From positions 35,471 to 99,470 of the forward strand of contig JAAKBF010000308.1 in assembly GCA_012656075.1 (NCBI GenBank): 64,000 nt of DNA, written 5' to 3'. The stretch is from Phytophthora hibernalis (lineage: Eukaryota; Oomycota; Peronosporomycetes; Peronosporales; Peronosporaceae). Positions 41,786 through 53,040 of this stretch are shown here, one piece after another. The notes below the pieces were generated by a model. The model saw nothing but the letters and a program-made list of their open reading frames with translations. It did no database searches and had not been told where the DNA came from. A program made the position numbers and the translations under genes. The stretch's first letter is position 1; the number at the start of each line of letters is the position of its first letter.

Positions 41786-44312
41786 CGTGACCATCGTAAC
41801 GTCGCTAAGTCGACCTTTGGCAGCCAGATCAAGTACTTCCATCTGTCCATAGCATCATTCGACAGTGTGAGAATAAGTGCAGCGTTAGGCAACATAGCGA
41901 ACTTTACCTCATTTGTCAGCAGTCTAAGGCCCTGTAACTTGAAGCATAGGTCTGGGTCTTCTTTCGTGTAAAAGGCGGCGTCAATGTCTAGAGTGAAGAC
42001 CACTGCGGATGCCCACTTTTGGGCGGCTTCGATCTTCCGGACTGTCGTTAAGGCGCGGTGGTATTGCTTCATAGTGGCGAGTGTACTGGTTGTAAATATA
42101 CCAATGGTAGGTATATCTACAGCGACATCGCGTTCAGCTAGGCCTGCGTGTTTCCCTTGCAGTCTCGCCTCTTTTTCATCGCATTTCCGAAGCAAATACT
42201 TCGCAAAGACCCTCACTACTTCGTCAGCTTGTATGATGCGTTTGCTAGCTGGTCGTTTTGTTAGTTGCATTGCGACAGGAGGCTTCACCTTCTTCTCGTA
42301 TACAAACACTTTGAACTTGCTGAGTGTATCTGCTGCAGATCGGTAGGTCGGATCACCTGTTAATATATCAGCAATGATGGCTACGTTCAAGTTTGATTTT
42401 TGCGGCGAACTGACTTGAAAGTTGTCGTCATCTTGCGCTAGAGGCACTAGTTGCAAACCAGTGTCAGACGGTTCTTCGCGTAACTCAGAGGATGCGGACC
42501 CCACTGCTTGTGTTGCAATGACCATCTCAGATGGTGTACTGACCATCTCAGATGGTGTACTGACCTTTTCAGATGGTGACGGGCTCTGACGGGATGGTGC
42601 AGTCTCCATTTCAGGTGGGCTTGCCATGGGCACGCTAGTCTCCACTGTAGCAGGGGTCGGTACTTCCTGATTTGTCTGCGACACGAGCTCCGTTGCCGGA
42701 GGGTCCGTCCATGTGGGGTCCTTCCTTGGTGGCTCTGTCTCTGGTGGTCTCGGCATTTGAGCTGATGTGTCTTCTTCACACTCACCAACTCCAGTGTCGA
42801 GCAGCACTTCCGACGACTCCTCGTTTGTGCGCCATGCTGTCTCCCGATCAGCGCTATTACCATGGTGTGAGATGAGTTTGGCTGCCAGCTCGCTCTCCCC
42901 ACGCTTAAAGAGTTTTCCAATTTGTTGAAGTGCCTGTAGTGCCGCGCGATACTGAGGCATACCCATGCCACTCATGGTCTCAGCAATTGTAATCGCGGTC
43001 TGCTGAGCTTCTCGATACTTTCGATTAGAGTCCCACGGGTTACTCTCATCCCGTAATACCTTTCCCACCGCAAACGAACCGACCGACACATTATCCAAGG
43101 AGGGGGAATGTTGAATCGAAGCCAGCAACCATCTCGCCGGTAATAGCTGAGTAGGAATGACGACCTCCATACCTAGGGCCTTGCGAAGGTAAAACACGTG
43201 TCTACAGGGTAGCAAACGGGTCGTCATAAAGAGGCACGAACATTCCCAATTCTGCTTGTTCACAGAGTACTCCACACCAGGCTCATCAGATGCGTCGTCG
43301 TCATCTGCCATGTTTTTGATTGAAATTATCCCAGGTACGGCCTCGAAGAACGAGTAACGCGCACGTCCGCTGACAACGTACGTGTACTGCTCGTAGATAA
43401 GCTCACATGCGTGCTCACTCACGAGGTTTGCTACGAGCATCATCTCGCGATTGTACTTGCTGTTGTGAACAGTACAAATCTTGGCTGAACGAGTTACAAA
43501 GCTGCGCTCGTTCCGACTCTGGTAGCACATGATGGAGGCGACACACTCGTCTAGGCCCATTGTTCGGCTCATTGTGTCCTTGAGCTGCTTACGAGCCTCA
43601 AGCCGGTTATTTGTGTTGTTGCCTAGCGTCACTGCGTTTTGGCGTTTACATGCACAGCACATTGCCTTGCAGCTATCCCAATTCTTGACAAAGTACATCT
43701 CGAAAGGGTGCGATTTTACGAGTGTGAGACGGTCACATGTGACCACGTGACCATCCAGATGGGGAGAGATGGTCACTTCAATATCCAACCCAACAGGGTG
43801 CCCATAGAAGGTTGCTCCAAGTCGTGATCTTGCGTAGCTGGCCGTGATCAATCGACAAAATGTGACGCATGTACGCTCGGTACTTCGAAAATTCTTGCTC
43901 AGTCTTTCGTATACCATAAGTGGCACCATACTGCGGAGCTGTGCCTTTTGCCACGACGAAAGCACGTAGTCAGCCGATGCAACTTGCTCTCGTAAATACT
44001 TTATCACGTGAAACTGGCAAAGTAGAATCACCACATCTGGCAGCGCCGCTTTCAGAACGGCTATTTCAGTAAAATCCTTGTCAACGATGACGCACTGTAG
44101 CTTGGACCATGCCGGATTGTTGGATTTGAACTCCTCAAGGAGGTAAGTAGGGTAGATGCCCGCTCATTCTGAAGGACAGCATGCTGTGCAAGTTGCCCTT
44201 TCCCGAACGCATCGTGCACCATGAAGGAGAATATTTTATACTTGGACGCGTTCGTGCCATGTGTGGCATCTATCAGCATAACCTCAGGAAAGTGATGAAA
44301 CATTTCGCGCAT
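41782..44312 (-). CDS. MULE/ZSWIM-like transposase, one frame break
   Basis: 44061-44312 reads HHFPEVMLIDATHGTNASKY, the first catalytic Asp block of the MULE DDE domain. After a frame shift near 44130, the long frame 41782-44034 continues (CQFHVIKYLREQ), the conserved CxxH block. A SWIM zinc finger follows at about 43190-43260: WECSCLFMTTRLLPCRHVFY, CxC...CxH. Downstream is an acidic, Pro/Ser/Thr-rich linker with repeated SEMVSTPSEMV units (42520-42580) and then an unrecognised C-terminal part. It would cut and join transposon ends, with the SWIM finger as DNA or protein contact. It is the longest unbroken frame of the region. Confidence 0.75.
42520..42580. repeat. Short tandem repeat coding SEMVSTP units
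   Basis: TCAGATGGTGTACTGACCAT is repeated twice, with a third diverged unit, inside the MULE transposase linker, giving repeated Ser-Glu-Met-Val-Ser-Thr-Pro. Confidence 0.85.
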
Positions 44313-44340
44313 GAGTTTGGTCTGTAGTGTAATACAGGTA

Positions 44341-44754
44341 GCGATTCTCTACATAGTGAAACACCGCGTCGTTAAAACCAGCTTATTTTCATGTACAACC
44401 CATAATTCTGCTCACCTTTTCCTGCACAGTCATACATAGATACTTCATGCAACGGGTATTTCATAATTCAACGCAACCAAGGGCTCAATAGATGCACAAG
44501 ACACACGTCCTTCCGCGATTCGTACTTACGTTTGTAAACAGCTTTTTGTTTGACACCGTCTCAGAAATTTTCAATCGCATTAACTATCGGCCGCGATTTG
44601 GCGGGGTGATTACTAACTTTATATTTATTAATAGTACTTCGTACAACACTACAGTACTACTGTACCGGTAGTACACTACTGTAGTAGTAGTAAGTACTTG
44701 TTAGGGTGATTTTTTTGAAAATGCAAACACGGTGTGTATTTCAAGTAAGCTTAG
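44341..44754. other. Non-coding, palindrome-rich patch at 44630-44700
   Basis: No gene. ACTACAGTA and TACTGTAGT arms enclose GTACTACTGTACCGGTAGTAC-like sequence at about 44650-44690, followed by TAGTAGTAGTAAG. Confidence 0.5.
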
Positions 44755-46120
44755 TCAATCTACCGCAGGTACCATGTCATAGTAGGATTTCCACTCCTTA
44801 TCGATTTCTTTACGCTTCCACTCCATACACTCGCAAAACACCTTCGCGTTCTGAACGTAGACAGATGTTCGCATCTCCAAGCCATCCTCCGACGCAACAA
44901 AGCCTTCCTTCAAGTGCAGTGAGATCAGTCTTGCGTATCCAGCGTTTAACGCGCGTACGATCAAGTTCACCTACAGTATGACACCGCGAACATTGTCAGA
45001 CCATACTGAAGTACTCAATCGGAGCACGAAGAATTCATACCTTGTATCTGCTCCCGACTACCGGACCTTCAGACACGGATTCGACGGAAATGTTCATAAC
45101 CGGCACGGCAAACGAGCGACCATCGTACCAGGCGTGCATGTCTGACGTAAGAGCAAGGCGATTGCTTTGATCGTTGTCATACTTGTGATAGCTTGCATAT
45201 CTCCGGCAATGTTCTCTTGACATCAAATGACAGCTCTGCGCCTTCCCCACATTCCCGAACCACTCTTCACTCTCGATACGCTGATACTTGAATTCGTCAG
45301 TTACCACGTCAACGATCGAGGTGTTGGTTGAGAGAGATGACATCGTTATTTGGGGAGAATCGGTATCTTCTGGAACATAGTGCCGGGTCAAGATGCGCCG
45401 CAGTTCGCTTAACTCCCGAGAAATTGGAGCTACACTTGTCGAGACCGTGTGACCATCGAGAGGGAAGTTTGCGTGATACCTTCATTCTGTAATTCGTTTT
45501 CGAATAGCAAAGCATCCCGCTCTGTACAACATCTGTGAGACATCAACCAGCACAGTTCTACAATAATCCAAATGCATACCTTCCTTGAACAGAACATGGA
45601 TCCGCAACGTCGCCCCTTCATACCACAGCGCCTTGTCATTTTCGCCAGCGCGAAGGTCAGGATCATAGTATCCCAGATATGATGCCGCCAGACGGTACAC
45701 TCTGCAGCGAATCCCTTTCGTGTTCAGCGCGTTTCCAATCGATCCACTGACGAGCGACAACCCCTCTTGTGGTTGTGCTTGCTCCGGAACCACCACCAGC
45801 ACGTGAATGGTCCTCTTCGTCGGAGCATCTCCAAACAAGTCGCCGATCTCGTCTGCTGGGTCCATTTCTTCGTTTATCAGTGTCTTTACTTCTTCAGGAA
45901 CGCTTCCACTCCGCATAGAAATCACGGCAGCATCTTTCGACTTCAGCCACGCGTCGCCCTGCTTCGCCAGGAAGAGCTGCAGTTTGTCAGCTTCACACTT
46001 GATCGTGTCCGGCTTCTCCCTTGATCGCCTTCTTCAGGTCTCCCACCGATTCGCCCGCATCGATGTCCACAGGAAACGCACTCCCAGTCGCTCCAACGAC
46101 AGCACAAAAAGCTTTACCAT
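44755..46120 (-). pseudogene. Crinkler (CRN) effector, HNH-like C-terminus, frame-broken
   Basis: CRN proteins are secreted oomycete effectors that act in host nuclei. The N-terminus at 46120 begins MVKLF. The LQLFLAKQGDAWL motif (about 45965-45985) is the LFLAK translocation-type motif. HVLVVVP (about 45780-45800) ends the DWL region. The C-terminal part contains CHLMSREHCRRY...NRLALTSDMHAWYDG (45100-45240), whose H...N...H spacing resembles the HNH nuclease-like domain of CRN13-type proteins. Breaks: two indels near the start (about 46110 and 46018) and a TGA near 45481. A plausible 70-base intron (44971-45040, GTATG...TAG) separates the last exon ending at 44755. No classical signal peptide is visible, as for many CRNs. 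Confidence 0.75.
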
Positions 46121-46137
46121 CCTTTCTTTAGCCAGCG

Positions 46138-46151
46138 GATTCTGGAATGAG
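46138..46151 (-). promoter_or_regulatory. Initiator-like element of the CRN gene
   Basis: Minus strand TCTCATTCCAGAAT, 18 bases before the CRN start at 46120, fits the oomycete Inr core CTCATTYYNCAWT with one mismatch. The corresponding segment is missing in the duplicate CRN at 57170. Confidence 0.5.
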
Positions 46152-46158
46152 AAAAAAT

Positions 46159-47929
46159 GAACGGAGAAATTTTGTAATCGTACTTAAGCGATGAATGGTG
46201 TGGTCACATACGTATACGGTACAGTACAGTGGGATAGCACACGGTGTGATATCATATCACTGATATGACTTTAACACCCTGCCAAATTGTATACAGAGAA
46301 CCCTGGACAACTTAAAACCTCCCGTGGACGCACTTCCTATTAGGTATAACAGGATTGCTAGGTAGTAGAGGGAGCACCACAACCAGAAGACCAGTGTTGA
46401 TCTCTGGTTTATAAGAAGACGTGGATGACTGGTGTGTTGTTTCAGGAGTGGCTGCGCGAGCTTGACATGCATCAACAACGGTGCAATATTGCCCTCCTAC
46501 GCAACATTGTCCTGGGAAACCTGCAGCTCAAGTCGTAATTGTCATTTAACTACCGCCCAACTACATCTCTCGTTTCAAACTATATGATTCCAGGGTCGGG
46601 CGGTTGCAAACGACCCGCCCGACCCTGGAATCATATCGGCGTTTAAGCGGCAGTTCGGCATCGGCGGCTCCAGCATGAGTTGAACGTGAGGAGGCGGGTG
46701 CGACATACTTCAAGATTAGATATTGGCACTCTACCAATATACCGGTACTTCCAGGACGTAGGTGGGTGAAGTCCTGTTGGCACGATGTACACCCGACGTG
46801 GAAACGAAGTTTTTTCAGGCCTTCGGACCCAACAAATATGTAAAGTGAAGCAAACGATGGTCAACTACGACGTAGAACTAGTTTGTTTTAGTAGTAGCCC
46901 ACGGCAAAATACGTAGGGCAGAGATGCGTAAGGTACAGTAGCTTGCTCTGTCAATACAATCGCTACCCACTTGACTTGAGGTCGGCCGTCTTCGCGGACA
47001 TCTCTCTGGCTTTAATAGTGTACATGTAATACATGCTCTTGTCGATATGACTGAGTGCAAGCAGTACCTTGCTGAAGGTTCGGTGAAGGTCAATGTAGCA
47101 CTAGCTGAGGTACAGAGAACCCTGGCCAACTTAATACCTCTGTTGTCTAATATCCTGGTGTACTTAATCACTTATCGATCCACCGACTCGGTATTCAGGC
47201 TTAACTATGGCGCTTAATTAATACTTGTCAAATTAATGCTCGATGGGGATTTTTCAATACATTTGTTAATGAAAAGCATCCACTATCATACTTGTTCAGC
47301 GCCAAATATTGCATACTAAAGGCTTCGGGTCGATGTCCGCGCACACGCCGCTCCCTGCTCCTCACGTTGCTGTTTCCGCAGCCGCTCCTGCGGCGCGTTT
47401 ATTAGCAGCCGTGCATTATATCCTGTGTTGTAGATATTAGCAATGGTCTTTATCGACTGGGTTCATCTATAGTGATACCTTGACTTAAACCCCGTTACAG
47501 TAGGTACTGGCCATAAGGATACCGTATAACCTGTGTAGTACAGACAACGACGGTGAAATCCGTACCCCCACTGAACTGTATCCGCCATACAAAAGTAAAC
47601 GGGGCATCTCGACAAAAAAATCCGTACCCATCAGTGATTCGCTATTTGTGATTGGTGAAAAAAACATTTTTTATCCTATACTTGGACTTCAGGATATCTT
47701 GAATTGCCTTTTCAAAGCTACGCACAACACAGTGCTCTGTGATGCCTCCCCATGCTGTAATGGTGCGCTTGATCGCGCCAAGTCTCTTTACTGCGTGGTG
47801 CGTGTACCATTAATATTTTCTGATAGCCATACGCCTGTCAGCTTCTTCTTGAGTGGACCCATAACTCCAACATCAAGACGCTGACAGACAGACGTGCTGT
47901 TTGGCGGAACAGGGCACACTAGTGCTGAG
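46159..47929. repeat. Segmental duplication, copy A
   Basis: Nearly identical to 57181-58953 (copy B), with small indels only. Its last 650 bases match 63653-64000 (copy C). It contains no gene up to 47519 and includes a long hairpin and the nested transposon ends. Confidence 0.9.
46582..46636. repeat. Perfect 22-bp hairpin, copy A
   Basis: Arm 46582-46603 (ATATGATTCCAGGGTCGGGC plus GG) is perfectly complementary to 46615-46636, with an 11-base loop (TTGCAAACGAC). Confidence 0.95.
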
Positions 47930-49262
47930 GTAGCCTCCGCTACCACATTCTGTCCTCCTTCCGATACATGGGAATCGAAGTTATCGAGAAGGAGCACAAA
48001 GGAGGATCTATTTCAAATTTAAACAAACTTTCAATATAAAACTCCCAAACAGTTGCGTCCATCCAGCCATATTCTTGGACTGTAAAAACATGTCCATCTG
48101 GATATTTTGGCAACTCATTTGTCTCCACAGAGCCGCCAGGTATTTCTCGCAGAATGAAGAGTATTGGCAGTTTTTTCCTAAATCAAATAACGTTACTTAG
48201 TTTCAGTATACAGTAAATTAAATGTAAAATAAATGAACGTACCGTCAGTCCGAATGGTGAGCACAGCTGTGAGTCTTCCGGAATTCTTCTGCATATGCTT
48301 GACTTTTGCTGATCCACGCCTCCCCTTGAGGGCCCATATTTTGTGGGGTGGAGTGTCGAAATAAATGGCCGTTTCGTCGACGTTGTAGATAGCACTATCC
48401 GGAAAATGGCTGTATTCGCTCCAAAACTTGATTGCAAATTCTAAATGCGTCTGCTGTAGTACAGCTTCGTTTTCTTCGAATGTTGTGGCTGCGTTGAAAA
48501 CCCATGCCTAAACACCATATTATAAAAAACAAAATGTTGAAATATCAAAAGATAAGTTAATAATATACTTTTCAAAACAAGTAGCTCAATATTAGAAAAG
48601 ATAGTTTTCTTACCGGCTTGCAAACCGCTGGCACAAGCGCATCAATGTGTTTACACGCCTTTCGTCACTTGACTTCGTCGCTAAATACGCCTCTAGCCAA
48701 GTGGGATGCTCTTGTTTTATATATTCAATCATATTTCCTGTACACAAATACTTTACAAAAAGAAGTCAATTTAATTTGCAAACATTCAGACCATAATGTT
48801 TGCAGTACCTCTTCTTCGCGACGCAGATCCTTCATGTAGGTCACCATGTCGTGTCCGAATGTTATGATGCCCTTAGCCCCCTGTCCTTTTAGCGTCTTGC
48901 TTGTCTGTGCCCCCTTGAAGCTGAATAATTCCTGCTCTTGTCTCCGCCAATCATGCAACGTAGATAACGGGATACCGAGCTTTCGAGCCGTTGGCTTGCA
49001 GCTAATACGACTGATGCTGTCTAAAGCTTCACGCTTTTGCTTGACGGAGTAAGATGCTTGGGAGCCATGGCGGCTCCTACACAAAGGGGAAATGCAAAGG
49101 GTGAGGGAGATAACTCCGTGCGGACCAGTAATTTTCTAACACACTGATTGGATAAATATGTTTAAAATTTGCTGCCTCGTTTTTGTTTTTACTTGCCTTG
49201 GTCCGTCCCACTGCAGGGGGTGCGGATTTTTATGGGGGTACGGATTTCACCGTCGTTGTCTG
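47541..49262 (-). mobile_element. Inner pogo-like element (1,722 bp), perfect 30-bp TIRs
   Basis: Left 47541-47570 (CAGACAACGACGGTGAAATC then CGTACCCCCA) is the exact reverse complement of 49233-49262. TA lies on both sides (47539-47540; 49263-49264). Its first 12 bases match the right repeat of the 21.7-kb element, so both belong to one superfamily branch. Partial copies with the same left end lie at 58567-58953 and 63934-64000. Confidence 0.95.
47788..49084 (-). pseudogene. Pogo-type transposase of the inner element
   Basis: From 49084: an HTH domain (SYSVKQKREALDSISRIS), a FSFKGAQTSKTLKGQGAKG segment shared in pattern with the 23-kb transposase, and YNVDETAIYFDTPP (about 48350-48385; first Asp). 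Then come an ELPKYPDGHVFTVQEYGWMD block, LLLDNFDSHV (47965-47995; second Asp) and CQRLDVGVMGPLKKKL (about 47855-47900; third Asp, with Arg in place of the usual Pro). Segments are in several frames. A/T-rich gaps near 48180-48240 and 48530-48610 could be introns. Confidence 0.75.
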
Positions 49263-49453
49263 TATCCGACACCCTTCTGACTTTTGGGTTCGGCCCCTTA
49301 AAAATGATAATTCACAATCCCTGTGGAAAAGCAGACGTTTTGCTAAAAACCACCGAAATCGCACTCGCGAATGCTGCCATAAGATTCAGGAGGGGGTTAC
49401 CCAGAGAACCCTCCCAGCGCGGGGAACAATTCGAACAAAGTCCAACACTTGCA

Positions 49454-50930
49454 TTAGACGCTTACTTCTCCTCTAGTCATCATATCTACTACGTCTTCTT
49501 CATCAGTGACCTCACCAACATCAGGATCAAGGAGCTGCAAACGCTCTAGTTCCTCAGCAAGAGCATTGGACGAGGCCTCGAACATTGGGTCGACAGGTGG
49601 TACGGCAAGTATGCCGTCAAACCCGTTCGAGATCGTCGAAGCGGACAGCCCCTCCACGCACTGGCAACCCAGTCAACCACGTCATTCCTGGACGGCGCCT
49701 TGACCTTGCTGCTGCTCTCCCTCCCAGCCAGCTTGGTCATCATCCAACTTACCCAGCGATGGCGCAGACGCTGCTTCAGCGGGCGGTTCCAAGCAATGTC
49801 CGCCGGCTGGCAGACGCCTGTGTGCCCTGCTGGTGCGTCCAGCAAGTGGATGTTGAGGTCGTGAGCGCGGGTGCGCACCTCCGGCGACCAATGTGCAGAG
49901 AAGTCGTCGAGGAGTAGAAAGACAGGCTGTTCTGGATGCTGACGTCCACCGAAATGATACGCCAGCCAAATGAGAGTCAGCGACGTGTTCCACCAACCCG
50001 TGCTATTAACGTAGACTAGACGCCATGTCTGTCCTGAAGGATCTCGATCTGCTTCCAAAGATGCTTGCCGAAGCCGTGTCTCAGCTCCACGTTATCGGCT
50101 TGCGTCGCCGCGACCTTGGATGGGCGGCCCTTCAGTATCAAAAACGGCGTCCGCTTCTCGCCGAAAGAGGAACCAAGCAGCATGCACGTCATCCTCTCCT
50201 TGTCCTTGCCACATGTACGAACCCTCACCGTACGTGCTCCGCGCTTGTTGAGCGTCGTGCGCGGCACGTACTCGAAGACAACGGGCGTTTGGTCGGCGTT
50301 GTAGGCGACATCAACACCTAGGCGGTGCATGACTGCGCGCATCCTGGTATTAAAAGCAAGAACAGCAGCCTCGCCGTCTACGGGACTCTTCTGTCCTTGG
50401 CGCGTACGCGCACGGAACCGCAGCGCATGGCGGCGCACGAATCCAGCCCGCCAAGCCCATGTGCCGGTGAAAACGCCGCGCGGTATACCAGCTGCTGCCG
50501 CATACTCCTGGGCCTTGAGCTGGAGCATAAGAGCCGAAACTGGCGCCCCATCGGCGCGGTAGGCGTTGACCCAGCGAAGAAGCTGAGACTCCGTCTCAGA
50601 CGACAGCACAGTGGCACTTCCTGCAGGTCTGAGCTTGCGCAGCACGCTGGACGAGCTGCTCTTCCCGGCCTTCTCGATGGTATCGCGGCGTTTCTGCCAC
50701 AGGTAGATGCTCTTGCGCTTAGTCTCGAGCGAGGTGCCTTTGGCCTCAGGGTAGAACTTGGCGAGTGCAGAGGACACTCCGTCAGAATCAGAATGGTGAA
50801 TGACATGGAGTCGAAACTCATTCGTCGGCGTAAAGCGCTTGTACTGCCGAGCGCGGCGGCCTCCATCTTTACTTGCTCGTGCGCGGCCAATGAAGAGTTG
50901 GGAAGTGACTGCGCTTTAGTGGTCTGGTGC
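49454..50930 (-). pseudogene. Pogo/Tigger-type transposase of the outer element
   Basis: An open frame from about 50930 (RRARQYKRFTPTNEFRL) reads through the first good ATG at 50777 (SALAKFYPEAKGTSLETKRK). A CENP-B-like DNA-binding block and VDVAYNADQTPVVFE (first Asp, about 50270-50310) follow. The frame then shifts near 50020-50050. The second frame has VFLLLDDFSAHW (about 49905) and TGVCQPADIAWNRPLK (about 49790-49830), completing a DDD triad. GC-rich codon use differs clearly from the inner element, so the two elements have different histories. One frame shift separates the halves; the N-terminal start is uncertain. Confidence 0.75.
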
Positions 50931-51076
50931 CTAACTTTTATCGATCCTTGGCCACCAATTTTTGGAGCTGTCGGAAATGACAACGATCCGGTGGTGTCCA
51001 AATTGCAGTCATCTGATTGGCTAATACGGCTTGTCGGATATAACATTCTATCGGATACTACACAGGTTATACGGTA

Positions 51077-51640
51077 GCACACCCCATCAATCCGTGATTA
51101 TTTTGGCCAATCGTGCGAGTTGTGCTTTTCGAGTGGATATAGTCTGTAATTTTTGGTGACGATCCGAGCAATATTGAAAGACTTTTAATACAAGGGTCTG
51201 GGCCTTGATCAAAAGGATATCACAGTGTAAATGACTTGGTTTCAGTATGGATGACTAAAGGGCTACATTATCGGGAAGCGCTTCCATAGTCACCTTGCAT
51301 CTTGCAGCGACGGCCGACGACACCACGCGCGCCTTAGTGCTTTCGGTGCCGCGTATCGGGCTCGAGAGAGTGCTATAGCTGGACAGGGATCGGGTGCAAG
51401 TTGAAAAACCACCGCAGTAACGTGCTCGAGGGCTGCCTTCGATACGAGACTCGCCTTCCTACTGGAATCCTACGGTAATACTATAGTAAACACGGGGACT
51501 ATTTAGCTGGCAAGATGTATGCAGGTGGCAGGCAGTATTTGATGAAGGAGGACCTAATTCGAGCGAGCAAGCTCCTATGGAGGCATACGCCAGCGAAATA
51601 TCTTGAGAAAATCGTTTTGTCGATGAAGAAGAGATGCATC
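51077..51640. other. Non-coding spacer
   Basis: No gene recognised between the outer pogo element and the EF-hand frame. Confidence 0.4.
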
Positions 51641-51649
51641 GAGGTAATA

Positions 51650-52863
51650 AAGGTTGCCGTACCGGCACTAAAGTTGCCCTTTTCATGTTCAACTTCGTCA
51701 ATACTGAAACCAAGTCATTTCCACTGTGCTATCCTTTTGACCATACGCGTGGAAGAGGAAGTTTTGTTTTTACGGCGAGAAGCGTCAGCGCACAGTGCTG
51801 CGATAAACTCGGGCCAATCCAGTGCCCCAGAGCTGTCAGAGTCCAGAACGTCGAAGGCACGGTCAACGAAGAACTGGTCTTCCACCGACAACTGAGGTAC
51901 GCCGTGGCGTAGTGTCTCCTTGTCGACACCATGAGAGTTCTTCGCCATGGAGCAAGGCGCTTTATGGCGATCCCACCGCGCGAACAATCAGCTCGTGAAT
52001 AGCCCGTCGCAGTCATCAGTGCAGCTAGATCCAGTTCCTGGAGAAACCCGTGCTGCTCCGCCACAGACAGCATCGTCGAAGTTGGTTCCGTTCGTGGGCG
52101 TTGCGGTGGTCGAGACTTCGGTTTGTGGTGTTGCTTCTGCCGAGACCGGGGACAGATTTTGCCTGGTGGTGGGAATGCAGTGAACGTACTAGGCGTTTGC
52201 CTCAAGTCATCACCTTTGCTTATGGGTGCGAACATAAGCTTCCGATGGGCATGTGCGATTCGAGAGCGAAGACCAACAAGTTCGGTGCTCTTTTTCTCTA
52301 CAGGCGATGGCCGACGATCATCGCTGTCCTTCGTGGCATTTTGAGTGGTTTTGGAGGGTCCAAGTCGCTGGAGGTGAAGCTGCTCCGTGTGCATGTTGTA
52401 AGCGGAGCTGATGGATAACTGTGAAAGGTTCCGCTCAGTCATTGGCTTTGATCGGAACGGCGAGAACTCTCTCAAACACGACAAGTCCAGCAGTGTTCGA
52501 TTGCGCAGGTTTCTGCAGCAGATCCACCAGGTGCCGTCGTCGTGAAATCGGAGGTGCCGCTAACTGCTTCGGATGGCATCGTGAAAGCATTCGCGAGGCC
52601 GCGTCGACGACGTGAAGTCTTAGGAGTTGGTCCATTCCGGCAGTGCTGAAAATATGAATCGCTCCCAGTACGATGCCACAGCTCGTACTTGCGGTTGCTG
52701 ATATCCATGCGCAAATCGTGGCTTCGGCGGGTGCGATCGCTCTTCCATTGTGGTGCTGACGTGTCCAAACAACGGCGACAGTGATGGGGGATTCCATTCG
52801 CAGTGCAATGACTATGACGTTTCCTTGCGAATCGAGCGTCCACGATTGTTGTGAGCTCTTCAC
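51650..52863 (-). pseudogene. EF-hand calcium-binding protein, frame-broken
   Basis: The clearest part is 51715-51987: FVDRAFDVLDSDSSGALDWP then EFIAALCAD, a canonical EF-hand whose loop has Asp at 1 and 3, Ser at 5, Gly at 6 and Glu at 12. Upstream frames on the same strand give a basic linker (52050-52450, ending MLSVAEQHGFLQELDLAALM). Before that is a hydrophobic, β-rich frame (52435-52863, WTLDSQGNVIVIALRMES...) that might be degenerate WD-repeat sequence; I am not sure of that. Frame changes occur near 52450 and 51990. Downstream of the EF-hand the frame continues to about 51650 without a recognisable second EF-hand. Confidence 0.5.
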
Positions 52864-53040
52864 GTGATGTCAAAAGGTAACTCATGTAGCCATCAAAAAG
52901 TCTTTGGTGGAGTTCGCGACGACATGTATTAGTGCTAACCTGTATTCCAAACGGTGTGATTTTCGGTGATGACGATCGTCCTATCGACCATGGGGTGCGA
53001 GTTCGTTTGAAACAATTGTGTCCCCCTAAACTTAGCGCAA

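Larger units (their letters stand above)
41240..44340 (-). mobile_element. MULE-type transposon with SWIM and Ulp1-like domains
   Basis: The minus strand carries a Mutator-like transposase followed by a SUMO-protease-like domain, the combination known from plant and oomycete MULEs. The coding parts are described separately. Terminal inverted repeats and a 9-bp target duplication were not identified by eye. The palindrome-rich patch at 44630-44700 is a candidate for the 5' end. Confidence 0.7.
47522..51074 (-). mobile_element. Outer pogo-type element with a second element in its left repeat
   Basis: The right end, read inward, is CCGTATAACCTGTGTAGTAT then CCGA (51074 leftward). The left end reads CCGTATAACCTGTGTAGTA (47522-47540). 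It is interrupted by the inner element and resumes as TATCCGA at 49263. Both ends are flanked by TA (47520-47521; 51075-51076). Without the insert the element is about 1.83 kb and encodes the minus-strand transposase at 49454-50930. Confidence 0.8.

Noticed and set aside
42500..42600. CRISPR-like array in the repeated TCAGATGGTGTACTGACC stretch
   Set aside because: The units are directly adjacent without spacers and encode a protein repeat; the genome is eukaryotic.
49585..50321. Plus-strand frames of about 100 codons
   Set aside because: They mirror the GC-rich minus-strand transposase and carry no domain.
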